In this document: positions 48,996 to 58,757 of the stretch, one piece after another
Layout: the number at the start of each line of letters is the position of its first letter
Numbering within the stretch: the stretch's first letter is position 1
NCBI RefSeq assembly: GCF_014333615.1
Contig: NZ_JACSCY010000008.1
Location: 62,001 to 126,000, forward strand
DNA length: 64,000 bases
From: Hymenobacter citatus
Lineage (GTDB): Bacteria > Bacteroidota > Bacteroidia > Cytophagales > Hymenobacteraceae
Reading direction: 5' to 3'
The notes under the pieces: generated by a model
Told to the model about the DNA's origin: nothing
The model's database searches: none
Seen by the model: only the letters and a program-made list of their open reading frames with translations
Program-made: the position numbers and the translations under genes

Positions 48996-49814
48996 ATGGT
49001 TATCGTATGTTTGAACGGTCGGCTTGGGAATCAACTTTTTCAATATGCATTCGCAGTAGCACTTAGTAAGAAGCTAAATACTTCTTATGTTATAGATGAT
49101 CGATTAGTTGTTGATAGTGTAAAAAAATATTTCGAAAGAATAAATATAACAGATAATCAATACCTCCGCAGGATAGTAAAAAGGTATTACAGAGATAGAA
49201 TGCCTATAGTTGAACAAACTGGTTTTGAGGAAGTAGATATTTCCAAAAACTTAGTCAACAACAATGTGTATTATTCTGGTTATTTTCAATCTGAAAAGTA
49301 CATAGATAGCATTAAATCAAGTCTAAAGGATATTTTTAAAATTAAGCATATTTATGAACAGCAATTTGTTGATAAATATGCTTCTTTGTTTAAAAACAAA
49401 AAGGTACTTGCTATTCACTATAGAATAGGTGACTATGCAGTATGGGGTGGAGAGTTGCTTGGAGGAAGCAATATGGTACTTCCTGATTCATATTATGAAA
49501 ATGCACTTAAGCTAATACCTGATTATGAAAATTATAAGGTAGTCTTGGTTACAGATGATGCAAAAAGCGCACAAGCTAAATTGCCTTTCATCAAAGACAA
49601 GCTTGTTGTTTCTGATCAAGAAATACTGGATTTTCAAGTATTAATGAACGCTGATAAATTAATTATATCTAATAGCACATTTGCTTGGTGGGCAGCATCG
49701 CTCAATAAGAAGAATGCGGAAGTGTTTGCGCCAGAATTTTGGATAGGGTTCAAGGTCAAAAAAGAATACCCGGTAGGTATTATTAGTTCGTCTTTTGTTA
49801 AGGTGGCTTTCTAG
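48996..49814 (+). CDS. Family 11 alpha-1,2-fucosyltransferase
   Basis: 272 aa from the ATG at 48996. CLNGRLGNQLFQYA is the GT11 opening. The donor-site motif reads HYRIGDY where the family usually has HxRRGDY, so the second Arg is Ile. ISNSTFAWWAASLN is the third GT11 motif. It should add fucose from GDP-fucose (made by gmd and fcl) to a galactose-type acceptor. The coding region is AT-rich compared with the upstream genes, and translation is probably coupled to wzt (2-bp gap). Confidence 0.88.
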   Translation: MVIVCLNGRLGNQLFQYAFAVALSKKLNTSYVIDDRLVVDSVKKYFERINITDNQYLRRIVKRYYRDRMPIVEQTGFEEVDISKNLVNNNVYYSGYFQSEKYIDSIKSSLKDIFKIKHIYEQQFVDKYASLFKNKKVLAIHYRIGDYAVWGGELLGGSNMVLPDSYYENALKLIPDYENYKVVLVTDDAKSAQAKLPFIKDKLVVSDQEILDFQVLMNADKLIISNSTFAWWAASLNKKNAEVFAPEFWIGFKVKKEYPVGIISSSFVKVAF

Positions 49815-49853
49815 TTTGAGAAAAACTTTGCTGCTTTAAAGTTGGTAAAAATC

Positions 49854-50771
49854 ATGCTTGACGTTTCGGTTCTATTTACAGTCTTTAACCGCCCAGATAC
49901 AACTCAGGTTGTATTTGAAAGAATTCGCCAAGCTAAGCCTAGGAAGCTCTTTTTAGCTGCTGACGGTCCTCGACCTAATAAGGATGGGGAGAAGGAGAAA
50001 TGCGATGAGGTAAAGAGAATTGTCAGCAATGTAGATTGGGATTGTGATGTGTATACCCTATTTAGAGAAGAAAATCTAGGATCTGGCAAAGCGTTGAGTA
50101 GTGCCATTACTTGGTTCTTTTCTCATGTAGAAATGGGTATAATTCTGGAAGATGATTGTCTGCCAGACGTAAGCTTCTTTTCGTTTTGTAAAGATGTGCT
50201 TGAATTTTACAAAGATGAAGAAAAGGTAATGCATGTCTCAGGAGGAAATTTACAATGTGGAATTAAGAGAGGAAGTGCAAGTTATTATCTCTCTAAACTT
50301 CCCTCAACTTGGGGGTGGGCAACTTGGAGACGTGCTTGGAAAAGATATTCTTTTGTCTTTTTTGAAGATTCAGATGATGAAATCAAAAAGGTGTTAACTA
50401 GGACGTTGAAAGATGAGGAGTATGTAAATTATTTTTTCAACGAGTTTGAAAAAACTAAAGCACATGTTGTGGACGCTTGGGACTACCAATGGGTGTATAC
50501 ATTGTTTAAGTACGACGCAATATGTGTAACGCCTCAGTATAGTTTGATTAGGAATATTGGTTTTAATTCTCGTGGTACACATACATTTTATGCCCCATTT
50601 TGGTACAAGTATCTTATCTATAAACCTGCTGGAAAGTTTGAACCTGTAAAAGGTATTGAATTATTTGATAAAGCAGATGATTTTTATTTGACTTTAACGA
50701 TGGGAAAAAGAAGCTTTGAAGTTTTACTTGTAAAACTTCTTTTTAAAATAAAGAATTTTTCAACAAAGTAA
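49854..50771 (+). CDS. Glycosyltransferase of the HlpA-like GT2 group
   Basis: 305 aa from the ATG at 49854; a TTG four codons upstream is less likely. [19 protein letters not shown] and [11 protein letters not shown] open a GT-A fold; [11 protein letters not shown] carries the acidic metal-binding motif; [15 protein letters not shown] is typical of the small-sugar transferases once annotated as hemolysin-activation-like proteins. Donor and acceptor are unknown. It is AT-rich and lies in the exchangeable part of the locus. Confidence 0.78.
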   Translation: MLDVSVLFTVFNRPDTTQVVFERIRQAKPRKLFLAADGPRPNKDGEKEKCDEVKRIVSNVDWDCDVYTLFREENLGSGKALSSAITWFFSHVEMGIILEDDCLPDVSFFSFCKDVLEFYKDEEKVMHVSGGNLQCGIKRGSASYYLSKLPSTWGWATWRRAWKRYSFVFFEDSDDEIKKVLTRTLKDEEYVNYFFNEFEKTKAHVVDAWDYQWVYTLFKYDAICVTPQYSLIRNIGFNSRGTHTFYAPFWYKYLIYKPAGKFEPVKGIELFDKADDFYLTLTMGKRSFEVLLVKLLFKIKNFSTK

Positions 50772-50803
50772 AACATACTTCATTTTATGCAATTCAAATT
50801 GCC

Positions 50804-51418
50804 ATGGTAAAAAAAATATTAACCTGGTTATTTACTAGATATTCTTTTCAAGACTTAATAAAACAACTTGATGATGAAAAGAGTGTGTTAAATTGTAATA
50901 AGAGTGTGTTAAATAAAGGCGCTGTGTTTTATCCAGAAGCAGTTATAGATAATATTTCTAATAAACCAGAAAAAATTAGAATAGGAAAAGGTACTCATAT
51001 TAGAGGTATGATTTCTATCTTTAAATATGGAGGCGAAGTAGAGATAGGAGAAAACTGTTACATTGGTCATGGGTCTAGAATATGGTCTGGTGATAAGATT
51101 GTTATAGGTAATAATGTCTTAATATCTCATAATGTAAATATAATGGATACTAATTCTCATGAATTGTATAGTGTAGAGAGGGCCGAACGATATACTGCAT
51201 TAGTAGAAACGGGCCATTGGGAAAATAAAGGAAATATTAACACTTCGCCAATTGTAATTGAAGATTATGTGTGGATAAACTTTAATGCAATTATATTGAA
51301 AGGGGTGAGAATAGGAAGAGGTGCAATAATTGCAGCTGGAAGCGTTGTAACCAAAGATGTTCCTGATTATGCAGTAGTAGCAGGTAACCCTGCACGAATC
51401 TTAAAATATACGACATGA
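50804..51418 (+). CDS. Left-handed beta-helix O-acyltransferase
   Basis: 204 aa. Hexapeptide repeats run over about 70-195 ([46 protein letters not shown]). The NHELYS-type catalytic region [16 protein letters not shown] marks the WbbJ/maltose acetyltransferase group. It likely O-acetylates a sugar of the glycan, or N-acetylates an amino-sugar nucleotide such as the product of the aminotransferase at 43254. Its stop codon overlaps the next start (ATGA, 4 bp). Confidence 0.8.
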   Translation: MVKKILTWLFTRYSFQDLIKQLDDEKSVLNCNKSVLNKGAVFYPEAVIDNISNKPEKIRIGKGTHIRGMISIFKYGGEVEIGENCYIGHGSRIWSGDKIVIGNNVLISHNVNIMDTNSHELYSVERAERYTALVETGHWENKGNINTSPIVIEDYVWINFNAIILKGVRIGRGAIIAAGSVVTKDVPDYAVVAGNPARILKYTT

Positions 51419-52278
51419 ACTGGCACGAAACCATCGCGTACATACGGGAAAATGCACAATATGCCGAGTTGGTTAAGCTAGCGTATTTTGATGAAGATTT
51501 GCGGTTGAACGTTGAACGCTTTGGAGCTAGTGAAGAGTATAGTAAAACAATAGATATAATTAGACAGTATGCACCCAGTGCAAATACTATATTAGATGTT
51601 GGTGCAGGAAATGGAATTAGTTCCATAAACTTTGCGCTAAGTGGTTACACTGTAACAGTTGTTGAGCCAGATTCAAGTGACAGTGTAGGAGCTAATGCTA
51701 TCCGCAGGCTTCAACAAAATTATCAGCTAGACAATTTAACAGTATATGAAAGTTTTGCTGAAGAAGTCGGCTTTGCTGAGGCTACATTTGATATAGTGTA
51801 TGTACGGCAGGCTATGCATCACGCTTACGATCTTGATAAATTTTTAATTGAGTGTGCACGTGTATTAAAACCAGGTGGCTTGTTGATAACTATTCGTGAC
51901 CATGTTATTTTTGATGAACAAGACAAAGCTTGGTTTCTAGAAAGTCACCCACTGCATAAGTTTTATGGCGGTGAAAATGCCTTTACTCTTGAGGAATATA
52001 CTGGAGCTATGTCCAAAGCTAAGCTGCTCATAAAAGAGGTGTTGAAATTTTACGATTCACCTATTAATTATTATCCTTTCTCAACTAGTGATTTAGAAGA
52101 TAAAAAGAAGAAAAATAAAGCTTACTTGTTAAATGAGCTGAAAAATAAAATTGGGTTTGCGGCAAATATACCTATTCTTCTTTCCTTGTATAGGATTAAG
52201 AATGGTTTTTCAACTTCTTGGTTAAATGAAAAGCAAGTACCAGGAAGAATGTATTCGTTCATATGCCAGAAGTTGTGA
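51415..52278 (+). CDS. Class I SAM-dependent methyltransferase
   Basis: 287 aa. [28 protein letters not shown] contains the SAM-binding GxGxG loop and the acidic residue at the end of strand 2; [13 protein letters not shown] and [15 protein letters not shown] are motifs II and III. It probably methylates a sugar hydroxyl or caps the glycan end. Methyl caps are known end signals read by Wzt tails in some ABC systems. Overlaps both neighbours (4 bp and 16 bp), so translation is coupled. Confidence 0.82.
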   Translation: MNWHETIAYIRENAQYAELVKLAYFDEDLRLNVERFGASEEYSKTIDIIRQYAPSANTILDVGAGNGISSINFALSGYTVTVVEPDSSDSVGANAIRRLQQNYQLDNLTVYESFAEEVGFAEATFDIVYVRQAMHHAYDLDKFLIECARVLKPGGLLITIRDHVIFDEQDKAWFLESHPLHKFYGGENAFTLEEYTGAMSKAKLLIKEVLKFYDSPINYYPFSTSDLEDKKKKNKAYLLNELKNKIGFAANIPILLSLYRIKNGFSTSWLNEKQVPGRMYSFICQKL

Positions 52279-53183
52279 GTAAAATTCTAATCATTGGGTC
52301 CAAAGGTTTTATTGGCTCTCACGCCTATGCCTATTTTTCTGCTCAAGCTGAATATGATTGTTGGGCGTGTGATGTAGTGGTAGATTATGTTGATGAGCGG
52401 TACTTTGTTATTGATAGCTCAAATTCTGACTTCAATGAAATATTTGAAGCCGAAAGCTTCGATTATTGCTTGAATTGTTCAGGTGCTGCCAGTGTACCAG
52501 ATTCACTTAAGCATCCACTACGGGATTTCTCCTTGAATACTTACAATGTGGCAAAAGTATTGGAGGCTATTCGCCGTCATGCGCCACATTGCCGCTTCAT
52601 CAATTTGTCGAGCGCAGCAGTGTACGGTAACCCTATTAGTTTGCCTATCACCGAAAAGGCTGCTTGTATGCCAGTGTCGCCTTATGGTCAGCACAAGCTG
52701 ATGGCCGAAATGCTGTGCAAACAGTATGCGCAGTACTTTGATGTTGCTACCTGTTGTTTGCGAATCTTCTCTGCATACGGCCCAGGTCTACAAAAGCAGC
52801 TTCTTTGGGATGTATTTCAGAAAAGTAAACAGTCAAATTCTATCGCACTGTTTGGCACAGGGAAGGAGTCACGCGACTTTATATTCGTAGCGGATATCGT
52901 GCGCGCCATTGAGCTAGTTATGAAACATGCTGCATTTGATGGTGATGCCTATAATTTAGCTAGTGGTACCGAAACAACAGTGGGCGAAATAATAGCCTTG
53001 TTGTTGCAAGAGTTACAATACAACGGAGAAGTAATCTACTCAGGAGCTGGACGCTCCGGCGACCCTATAAATTGGCAAGCTGATGTCACCTCTCTAACAA
53101 AGCTGGGGTTTGTTCCTGCAGTATCTGTACAAGAAGGAGTTCAACACTACGTAAAATGGCTGTACGAAGAAGGATTGCGTTAA
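52263..53183 (+). CDS. NAD-dependent sugar epimerase/dehydratase
   Basis: 306 aa. KILIIGSKGFIGSHAYAYF is the NAD fold; LSSAAVYGNP and YGQHKLMAEML hold the Ser and Tyr-xxx-Lys; CLRIFSAYGPG and KESRDFIFVADIVRAIE follow. Typical of nucleotide-sugar epimerases, dehydratases or reductases; the substrate is not evident. It overlaps the methyltransferase gene by 16 bp and the next gene by 28 bp. Confidence 0.82.
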   Translation: MPEVVSKILIIGSKGFIGSHAYAYFSAQAEYDCWACDVVVDYVDERYFVIDSSNSDFNEIFEAESFDYCLNCSGAASVPDSLKHPLRDFSLNTYNVAKVLEAIRRHAPHCRFINLSSAAVYGNPISLPITEKAACMPVSPYGQHKLMAEMLCKQYAQYFDVATCCLRIFSAYGPGLQKQLLWDVFQKSKQSNSIALFGTGKESRDFIFVADIVRAIELVMKHAAFDGDAYNLASGTETTVGEIIALLLQELQYNGEVIYSGAGRSGDPINWQADVTSLTKLGFVPAVSVQEGVQHYVKWLYEEGLR

Positions 53184-54313
53184 TTTACACGTACAACGAA
53201 AGTTGGATCGGTGGCACATACTACATCGAGAACTTAGTTGCCGCTTTGGCGCAGCTTCCTGATGCTCAACAACCAGAGCTACTGATCTTCAGTTGGGATG
53301 AAGCCGACGAAGTACGGCTGAAGAAAGCTGTACAGTATCCTTACTGGTCCTTTCGCCGTTTTGAACGAACCCTATCGTTACCCGAACGCATACTGAACAA
53401 AATAACAGCTATTGTACTAAGGAAAAGGTTTATTAGTCTGTTGTATTCAGATGCAGATATTGTATTTCCATTACCGACAGGATCACGACAATATTTTAGT
53501 CGAATACCATATCATTTATATTGGATTCCTGATTTTCAAGAGCATTATTTACCTGCCTTTTTCTCTTCTGAAGAAATTGCGGTTCGCAAGGTAGATCAAC
53601 AGCTTATATTAAAGCTGGCTCAAAATATTGTTTTTAGCAGTCATGCAGCACAGAATGACTTCAATGCAATTTATCCTAACAGTGGCTTAGCGCAGCACAT
53701 CTTGCAATTTGCAGTTACGAGTAAACCTGTCTCTACTAAAGAGAACGATTGTTTGTCTCGCTACGGAATTGCTCAGCCTTATTTTATTTGTAGCAATCAA
53801 TTTTGGAAACACAAGAACCATCCTACAGTTCTGAGAGCCTTAGCAAATCTCAAGCAGACACACCCGGATGCCTTAATTGTGTTTACAGGGAAAGAGCAGG
53901 ACTATCGTAACCCTGCTTATTTCGAAGAGCTAATGAACTTGCGAGAGGAATTAACTTTACATAATGAAGTAAAGTTCTTAGGCTTTATTCCGCGTGAAGA
54001 TCAACTTGCTCTTATGCAGCAGGCAGTAGCTGTTATTCAACCATCCTTATTCGAAGGTTGGAGCACAGTAGTAGAAGATGCAAAATCCTTAAATGCTCCT
54101 TTGATAGCATCTAATATAGCTGTTCATCAAGAACAGTTAGCTGAATACAAGCAGAAACTGTTCTTCGAGCCTAAAGATGCAGAAGACTTAACAAGATGCT
54201 TAGAGGAAGTACTACAAAATGGTTTACATCGCGAAACATATAATTATAACCGTGATGTAAAGCGTTTTGCCCATGAGTTTGTCCAGATTGTTGACAGCAT
54301 TGTAGGCGTATAG
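53156..54313 (+). CDS. Family 4-type glycosyltransferase (GT-B)
   Basis: 385 aa. IALIYTYNESWIGGTYYIENLV opens the N-terminal domain. The C-terminal domain has FICSNQFWKHKNHPTVLRAL, IVFTGKEQDYRN, and QPSLFEGWSTVVEDAKSLNAPLIAS with the ExxxxxE-like donor site. It transfers a sugar to the growing glycan, using a nucleotide sugar. The start overlaps the epimerase gene by 28 bp; a later start is possible but would lose the first strand. Confidence 0.85.
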   Translation: MAVRRRIALIYTYNESWIGGTYYIENLVAALAQLPDAQQPELLIFSWDEADEVRLKKAVQYPYWSFRRFERTLSLPERILNKITAIVLRKRFISLLYSDADIVFPLPTGSRQYFSRIPYHLYWIPDFQEHYLPAFFSSEEIAVRKVDQQLILKLAQNIVFSSHAAQNDFNAIYPNSGLAQHILQFAVTSKPVSTKENDCLSRYGIAQPYFICSNQFWKHKNHPTVLRALANLKQTHPDALIVFTGKEQDYRNPAYFEELMNLREELTLHNEVKFLGFIPREDQLALMQQAVAVIQPSLFEGWSTVVEDAKSLNAPLIASNIAVHQEQLAEYKQKLFFEPKDAEDLTRCLEEVLQNGLHRETYNYNRDVKRFAHEFVQIVDSIVGV

Positions 54314-54345
54314 AAGCAATCCGTTCTCATCTGATCTATTGTCAA

Positions 54346-55425
54346 ATGACATTTTCTGAATCACCCACTATTCCTGAAATACCAGGCAAATCTGGATGGC
54401 CATGGCAATTGCCAACTCTTGAGGAACACATGTCAGGAGAAATAACTGTCCCTAAAATATCTATTATAACCCCTAGCTACAATCAAGGCCATTATTTAGA
54501 AGAAACTATCCGTTCTATTATATTACAAAATTATTTCAATTACGAATTAATCATTATAGATGGAGGGAGTACAGATAGTACCTTACAAGTTATCAAGAAG
54601 TATGAACCTTGGATAACTTATTGGGTAAGCGAGAAAGATAAAGGGCAAAGCCATGCTATTCGAAAGGGGCTAGCAATAGCCACTGGCGATATTATCAATT
54701 GGATTAATAGTGATGATTTACTAGCGCCAGGAGCATTGCATGCAATAGCAAGCAAGTTTGACCTACAGCGTTATGACGTGATATGTGGCTATTGCGATTA
54801 CTTTGTTAGTAATCTAACCCACTTAGATACTCGTAATGAAAGGATGGGACTGAGTGCTACAGTTGGCGATACGATATTAAAACGACAAATTAATCAGCCT
54901 TCTACTTTCTTTAAAACGTCTATTTTTAGAGAATTAGATATAAATGAGCAATTCCACTATACCATGGACTTAGATCTTTGGTATCGCTACTTGCTAAAGT
55001 ACGGACAGAGTCGTGTGCTTCTTTTCGATAAGTTGCTCACATATTTTCGCTTGCATGAAGCTTCAAAGACAGTAGCTTTAACTCCAAATTTTGAAAAAGA
55101 TATAAGAAAAGTTATATATAACATATTTTTTAGTGTAAATCAAGCTAGCGAGCTAATGTCTTACTTACGCTTTTTGGTTAATGATGATAATTTTGTTCCG
55201 TCTTTATACACTGTGAATATTCCGCTTAACGAGCTCCGATCATTAATTAAATTTTATGCTTGGCAAGCTGTAGTGCATTATAACCAACAAGCTACATATG
55301 ACAGAGCAGCTGCACGCGCTTGTTTAGTAATAGCTCGGCATAATGGTATGCCAGCTAATATAGGGTATGTACTACAATGGGTGAAGCATTATATATTGCC
55401 TGAATCTGTAGGTATTAAGAAATAA
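54346..55425 (+). CDS. Family 2 glycosyltransferase
   Basis: 359 aa. After a short leader (about 35 residues), ISIITPSYNQGHYLEETIRSI and LIIIDGGSTDSTLQVIKKYE give the GT-A fold; NWINSDDLLAPGALH holds the acidic metal motif; FHYTMDLDLWYRYLLKYG is the acceptor-side acidic region. The C-terminal ~130 residues are helical. Sugar specificity cannot be read. It is AT-rich like its neighbours. Confidence 0.85.
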   Translation: MTFSESPTIPEIPGKSGWPWQLPTLEEHMSGEITVPKISIITPSYNQGHYLEETIRSIILQNYFNYELIIIDGGSTDSTLQVIKKYEPWITYWVSEKDKGQSHAIRKGLAIATGDIINWINSDDLLAPGALHAIASKFDLQRYDVICGYCDYFVSNLTHLDTRNERMGLSATVGDTILKRQINQPSTFFKTSIFRELDINEQFHYTMDLDLWYRYLLKYGQSRVLLFDKLLTYFRLHEASKTVALTPNFEKDIRKVIYNIFFSVNQASELMSYLRFLVNDDNFVPSLYTVNIPLNELRSLIKFYAWQAVVHYNQQATYDRAAARACLVIARHNGMPANIGYVLQWVKHYILPESVGIKK

Positions 55426-55497
55426 CTTAATTGAAGAATATTGTGTACTAGATGATGGATTATGTTGTATTTAATCTATTAAAATTTCATTTCGGGG

Positions 55498-56670
55498 ATG
55501 AGTAAAAAAGTATTGTTTGTTTCTCATGAGGCTACCCGCACAGGGGCGCCAATTGCATTATTACGCATGTTGCGTTGGCTCAAAGAGAATACGCCATGGG
55601 AAATAGTAATTCTTTTAATAAAGGGAGGTGAGCTATTAGCCGACTTTCAGCAAGTAGGGGAAACATATGTATGGGAGAAATCTGTTACAAATACCTTGTG
55701 GCTTAATCGTTGGAGAAGGATCAAACGTATAGCACATGTGCCAAATCTACATAGAGCAACTCTGATAGCGCGTTTGAAGAAGAGTAATCCTGATATTATT
55801 TATGCGAATAGTAGTGTGTCTCTGGCGCTAGGAGTTGAGCTTAAGGAGATATTGCATGTTCCTTTGGTGTCTCATATTCACGAGTTAAATATTCTTATTA
55901 ATCGGTTTGTAGGTCCAGAAAATTTTCTGAGGCTGTCAAGTCAAGTAGACTTGTTCTTTGCAGTTTCACAAGCTACAAAGGATAATTTAGTCGAAAACTA
56001 TAATATTAGCTCAGAAAGGGTAAAGGTTATTTACGCTTACATAGATATAGCAGAGATACAAATTGCTTCTGATGATGTATCAATGGCACTCAGAGCAGAG
56101 CTAGACATTCCTTCTAACGCGTTTGTCATACTAACAGCTGGTTCGCTTTATTGGAATAAATCTCCTGATTTATTTATTCAAATAGCCCAGCAAACTCATC
56201 TTATTGCTGATGAAATGCCATACTTCATTTGGCTTGGTGGAGATATTGAGGCACCAGAAGCACGAGAGCTACACCATGATTTTATCCGTGTCGGATTAGG
56301 TAAATATATACGCTTCGTTTCTACAAAACCTAACCCTTATAATTACATGGCTATGTGTGATGTATTTATGATGACTTCTCGTGAAGATTCATTCGGTCTA
56401 GTAGGATTAGAAGCCGCTTCTTTAAACAAGCCTGTATTATGTTTCGCTAAAGGAGGTGGTATGTCAGAATTTGTAGAGCAAGATGCAGGTATTATCATTC
56501 CTTATTTACGTACCGATTTGATGGCGCAAGCAATTATTGACTTACAGCGGAATTCAGCAGCTAGATTAGCCTTTGGTCACCAAGCCGCCCAAAAAGTAAG
56601 GGAGCGGCATACAGTAGAGGCAGTAATTCCAAAGGCTGCAAGGTATTTGAGCGGTTTATTAGCTAGGTAG
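55498..56670 (+). CDS. Family 4 glycosyltransferase
   Basis: 390 aa. VLFVSHEATRTGAPIALLRML, then HIHELNILINRFVG and FAVSQATKDNLVENY make the N-terminal domain; FVILTAGSLYWNKSPDLFIQIAQQ and MTSREDSFGLVGLEAASLNKPVLCF form the GT4 donor domain with its E-x7-E motif. It should be a retaining transferase; the sugar is unknown. Confidence 0.87.
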   Translation: MSKKVLFVSHEATRTGAPIALLRMLRWLKENTPWEIVILLIKGGELLADFQQVGETYVWEKSVTNTLWLNRWRRIKRIAHVPNLHRATLIARLKKSNPDIIYANSSVSLALGVELKEILHVPLVSHIHELNILINRFVGPENFLRLSSQVDLFFAVSQATKDNLVENYNISSERVKVIYAYIDIAEIQIASDDVSMALRAELDIPSNAFVILTAGSLYWNKSPDLFIQIAQQTHLIADEMPYFIWLGGDIEAPEARELHHDFIRVGLGKYIRFVSTKPNPYNYMAMCDVFMMTSREDSFGLVGLEAASLNKPVLCFAKGGGMSEFVEQDAGIIIPYLRTDLMAQAIIDLQRNSAARLAFGHQAAQKVRERHTVEAVIPKAARYLSGLLAR

Positions 56671-56691
56671 TCTTAACTAATTGTTTGGAAC

Positions 56692-57552
56692 ATGCTTTCC
56701 ATTATCATCTGCTCTCGTGACGTACAAGCTCTGCAGGCCGTTCAGGAAAGCGTAGCGTCAACAATCGGAGTTCCTTACGAGATTGTTGCCATCGACAACA
56801 GTAAAGGACAATATGGTATCTGCGAAGCTTACAACGTAGGAGCCGCTCGCAGTCAGTATGACTTACTATGCTTCATGCATGAGGACATTCGCTTTCATAC
56901 GCATAACTGGGGGGCTACTGTTGCGGAAATACTTGCTGATACATCCATTGGAGTACTGGGTGTCACTGGAGGTATGTACCAAGTGAAAGCGCCGGCTCCT
57001 TGGTGGGGATGTGGACTAACGTTGTGTCGCGAAAACTTATTGAATATTCTGGATAATGGGCAGCAAGTAATGGAGCTACGCAATCCAGATAATAAGGAGT
57101 TAGAAGATGTAGCCGTAGTAGATGGTGTGTGGATGTGCTCTCGGAAAGAAGTATGGCATAAATACCCTTTTGACGCCACCACTTTCTCAGATTTTCATTT
57201 CTATGATATCGACTACTGTACAGAAATTTTTTCGCATAGATTACGGGTTTGCGTTACGTTTCGGCTGCTGATAGAGCATCATTCACGGGGCTCGTTAAAT
57301 GACTCTTGGGTGAGAAATGCGTTGAAATACCAAAGTAAACGTCATAATCAGTTACCATTCGGAACCATACAACCTCCAGTTGAGCAAAGCCAGGACATCG
57401 AGTTAAGAGCTTTGCAAGAGTTTACTGGTCGATTGATTCGAGGGAGGTTTTCTAAGATCCTTGTATTAAATTATCTATCGCGTTGCTTGCTATCTGGTCC
57501 TTTAAACCGTGATACGCTATGGTTAGTGAAACGTTGGTTACGCAATACTTAG
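56692..57552 (+). CDS. GT2-like glycosyltransferase (Glyco_tranf_2_5 type)
   Basis: 286 aa. LSIIICSRDVQALQAVQESV and EIVAIDNSKGQYGICEAYNVGA, then DLLCFMHEDIRFHTHNW with the acidic motif and GVTGGMYQVKAPAPWWGCG. This subgroup keeps a GT-A fold and is found in glycan loci. It is richer in GC than its upstream neighbours. Specificity unknown. Confidence 0.78.
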   Translation: MLSIIICSRDVQALQAVQESVASTIGVPYEIVAIDNSKGQYGICEAYNVGAARSQYDLLCFMHEDIRFHTHNWGATVAEILADTSIGVLGVTGGMYQVKAPAPWWGCGLTLCRENLLNILDNGQQVMELRNPDNKELEDVAVVDGVWMCSRKEVWHKYPFDATTFSDFHFYDIDYCTEIFSHRLRVCVTFRLLIEHHSRGSLNDSWVRNALKYQSKRHNQLPFGTIQPPVEQSQDIELRALQEFTGRLIRGRFSKILVLNYLSRCLLSGPLNRDTLWLVKRWLRNT

Positions 57553-57692
57553 GCAAATGCTAGTGAGTCAGCTACATAGATGTTAAAGCTCACTAGAAAA
57601 GTTTATTAAGAGGTGTATTACGTAATAACTATCTGATTAAAGATTGGAGTAGAGGAGCCGCGGTATAATGACTGATGTGAGTATACGAATCG

Positions 57693-57700
57693 TACCTTCG
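57693..57700 (+). promoter_or_regulatory. Candidate -7 box TACCTTCG before the epimerase gene
   Basis: Seven of eight positions agree with TAnnTTTG, 43 bp upstream of the ATG at 57744, in a 191-bp gap. An 8-bp stem (CTAGTGAG 57560-57567 / CTCACTAG 57589-57596) at the start of the same gap may end the preceding transcript. Confidence 0.4.
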
Positions 57701-57743
57701 TGCGCACATAGCTTCTAACACCAGTTCTAAAGAATACAAGAGA

Positions 57744-58703
57744 ATGATTGCTCAGTCAACCCGTGCACTTGTGACATGCGTTATTGGAGGTACAGGATTT
57801 ATTGGCCGAGCAGTGGTACAGGAGCTAGTAAAGCACGGGAGAAAAATTCTGGTGCTAGGTCGCAAGAGTTTACCACAGAACGCATTGCCACATGGAGTAA
57901 CATACTTGGTCAATGAGGAAAACGATGAATTCCTCCGTCAAACTTTACAAGGTGTTGATGAGGTTATTGATCTGGCTTATGCTACTGTACCCCAAACTAG
58001 TTTCCAGGACCCAGTTCATGACATACTAACTAACTTACCTACTACCGTACGGCTATTTGAACTAGCGGCTGAGGCATCTATACAAAAATTCGTCTGGATT
58101 TCATCTGGAGGTACCGTGTATGGGCGCTCGATGGCTAGCTACCAAAATGAAGAGCATGCTACCAATCCTATATCACCTTATGGTATTACTAAGTTAGCTA
58201 TAGAGAAGTACGCTCACTTGTTTTACGAGACGCGCAACTTGCCTATCGTCTGCGTACGTCCATCGAATGCTTTTGGGGAAGGCCAGCGTGCGTACTCAGG
58301 ACAAGGCTTTATTGCCACCGCTATTGCGTCAATTCTTGATGGCAAGCGATTAAACCTATTTGGCGAAAACGGCACAGTGCGCGACTACCTATATGTGCAC
58401 GACATGGCCTCCGGCATTGTAGCCGCTTTGCTGCATGGTAATCCAGGCGAAGTATATAACCTTGGGAGTGGGCATGGGCTGAATAATCGACAGATACTTG
58501 ATGCTTTAGCTCCGCTAGCTGCTGCGGTAGGAACAGAAGTGGATGTAGAGGTTCTGCCTGCGCGCCCTTTCGATGTTCCTTTAAATGTGCTCGACAATCA
58601 AAAGCTTATGTCGCATACTGGTTGGCACCCCAGGATTAATTTTGCTGAAGCATTGTCAAGAACTTGGGAATGGTATCTGCACCAGCACTTACACACTTCA
58701 TAA
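57744..58703 (+). CDS. NAD-dependent sugar epimerase (GalE-like)
   Basis: 319 aa. CVIGGTGFIGRAVVQELVKHG binds NAD; WISSGGTVYGRSM and SPYGITKLAIEKYAH carry the Ser and Tyr-xxx-Lys; VRPSNAFGEGQRAY and RDYLYVHDMASGIV follow. Most like UDP-glucose/UDP-GlcNAc 4-epimerases. It may supply UDP-galactose or UDP-GalNAc, fitting the need of a GT11 fucosyltransferase for a galactose-type acceptor. It seems to start its own transcription unit. Confidence 0.82.
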   Translation: MIAQSTRALVTCVIGGTGFIGRAVVQELVKHGRKILVLGRKSLPQNALPHGVTYLVNEENDEFLRQTLQGVDEVIDLAYATVPQTSFQDPVHDILTNLPTTVRLFELAAEASIQKFVWISSGGTVYGRSMASYQNEEHATNPISPYGITKLAIEKYAHLFYETRNLPIVCVRPSNAFGEGQRAYSGQGFIATAIASILDGKRLNLFGENGTVRDYLYVHDMASGIVAALLHGNPGEVYNLGSGHGLNNRQILDALAPLAAAVGTEVDVEVLPARPFDVPLNVLDNQKLMSHTGWHPRINFAEALSRTWEWYLHQHLHTS

Positions 58704-58757
58704 ATAAGCAAGAGAAAGTTCTTTCCTGAGAAGCTTCCTATTGTACTTTCCATTCCG

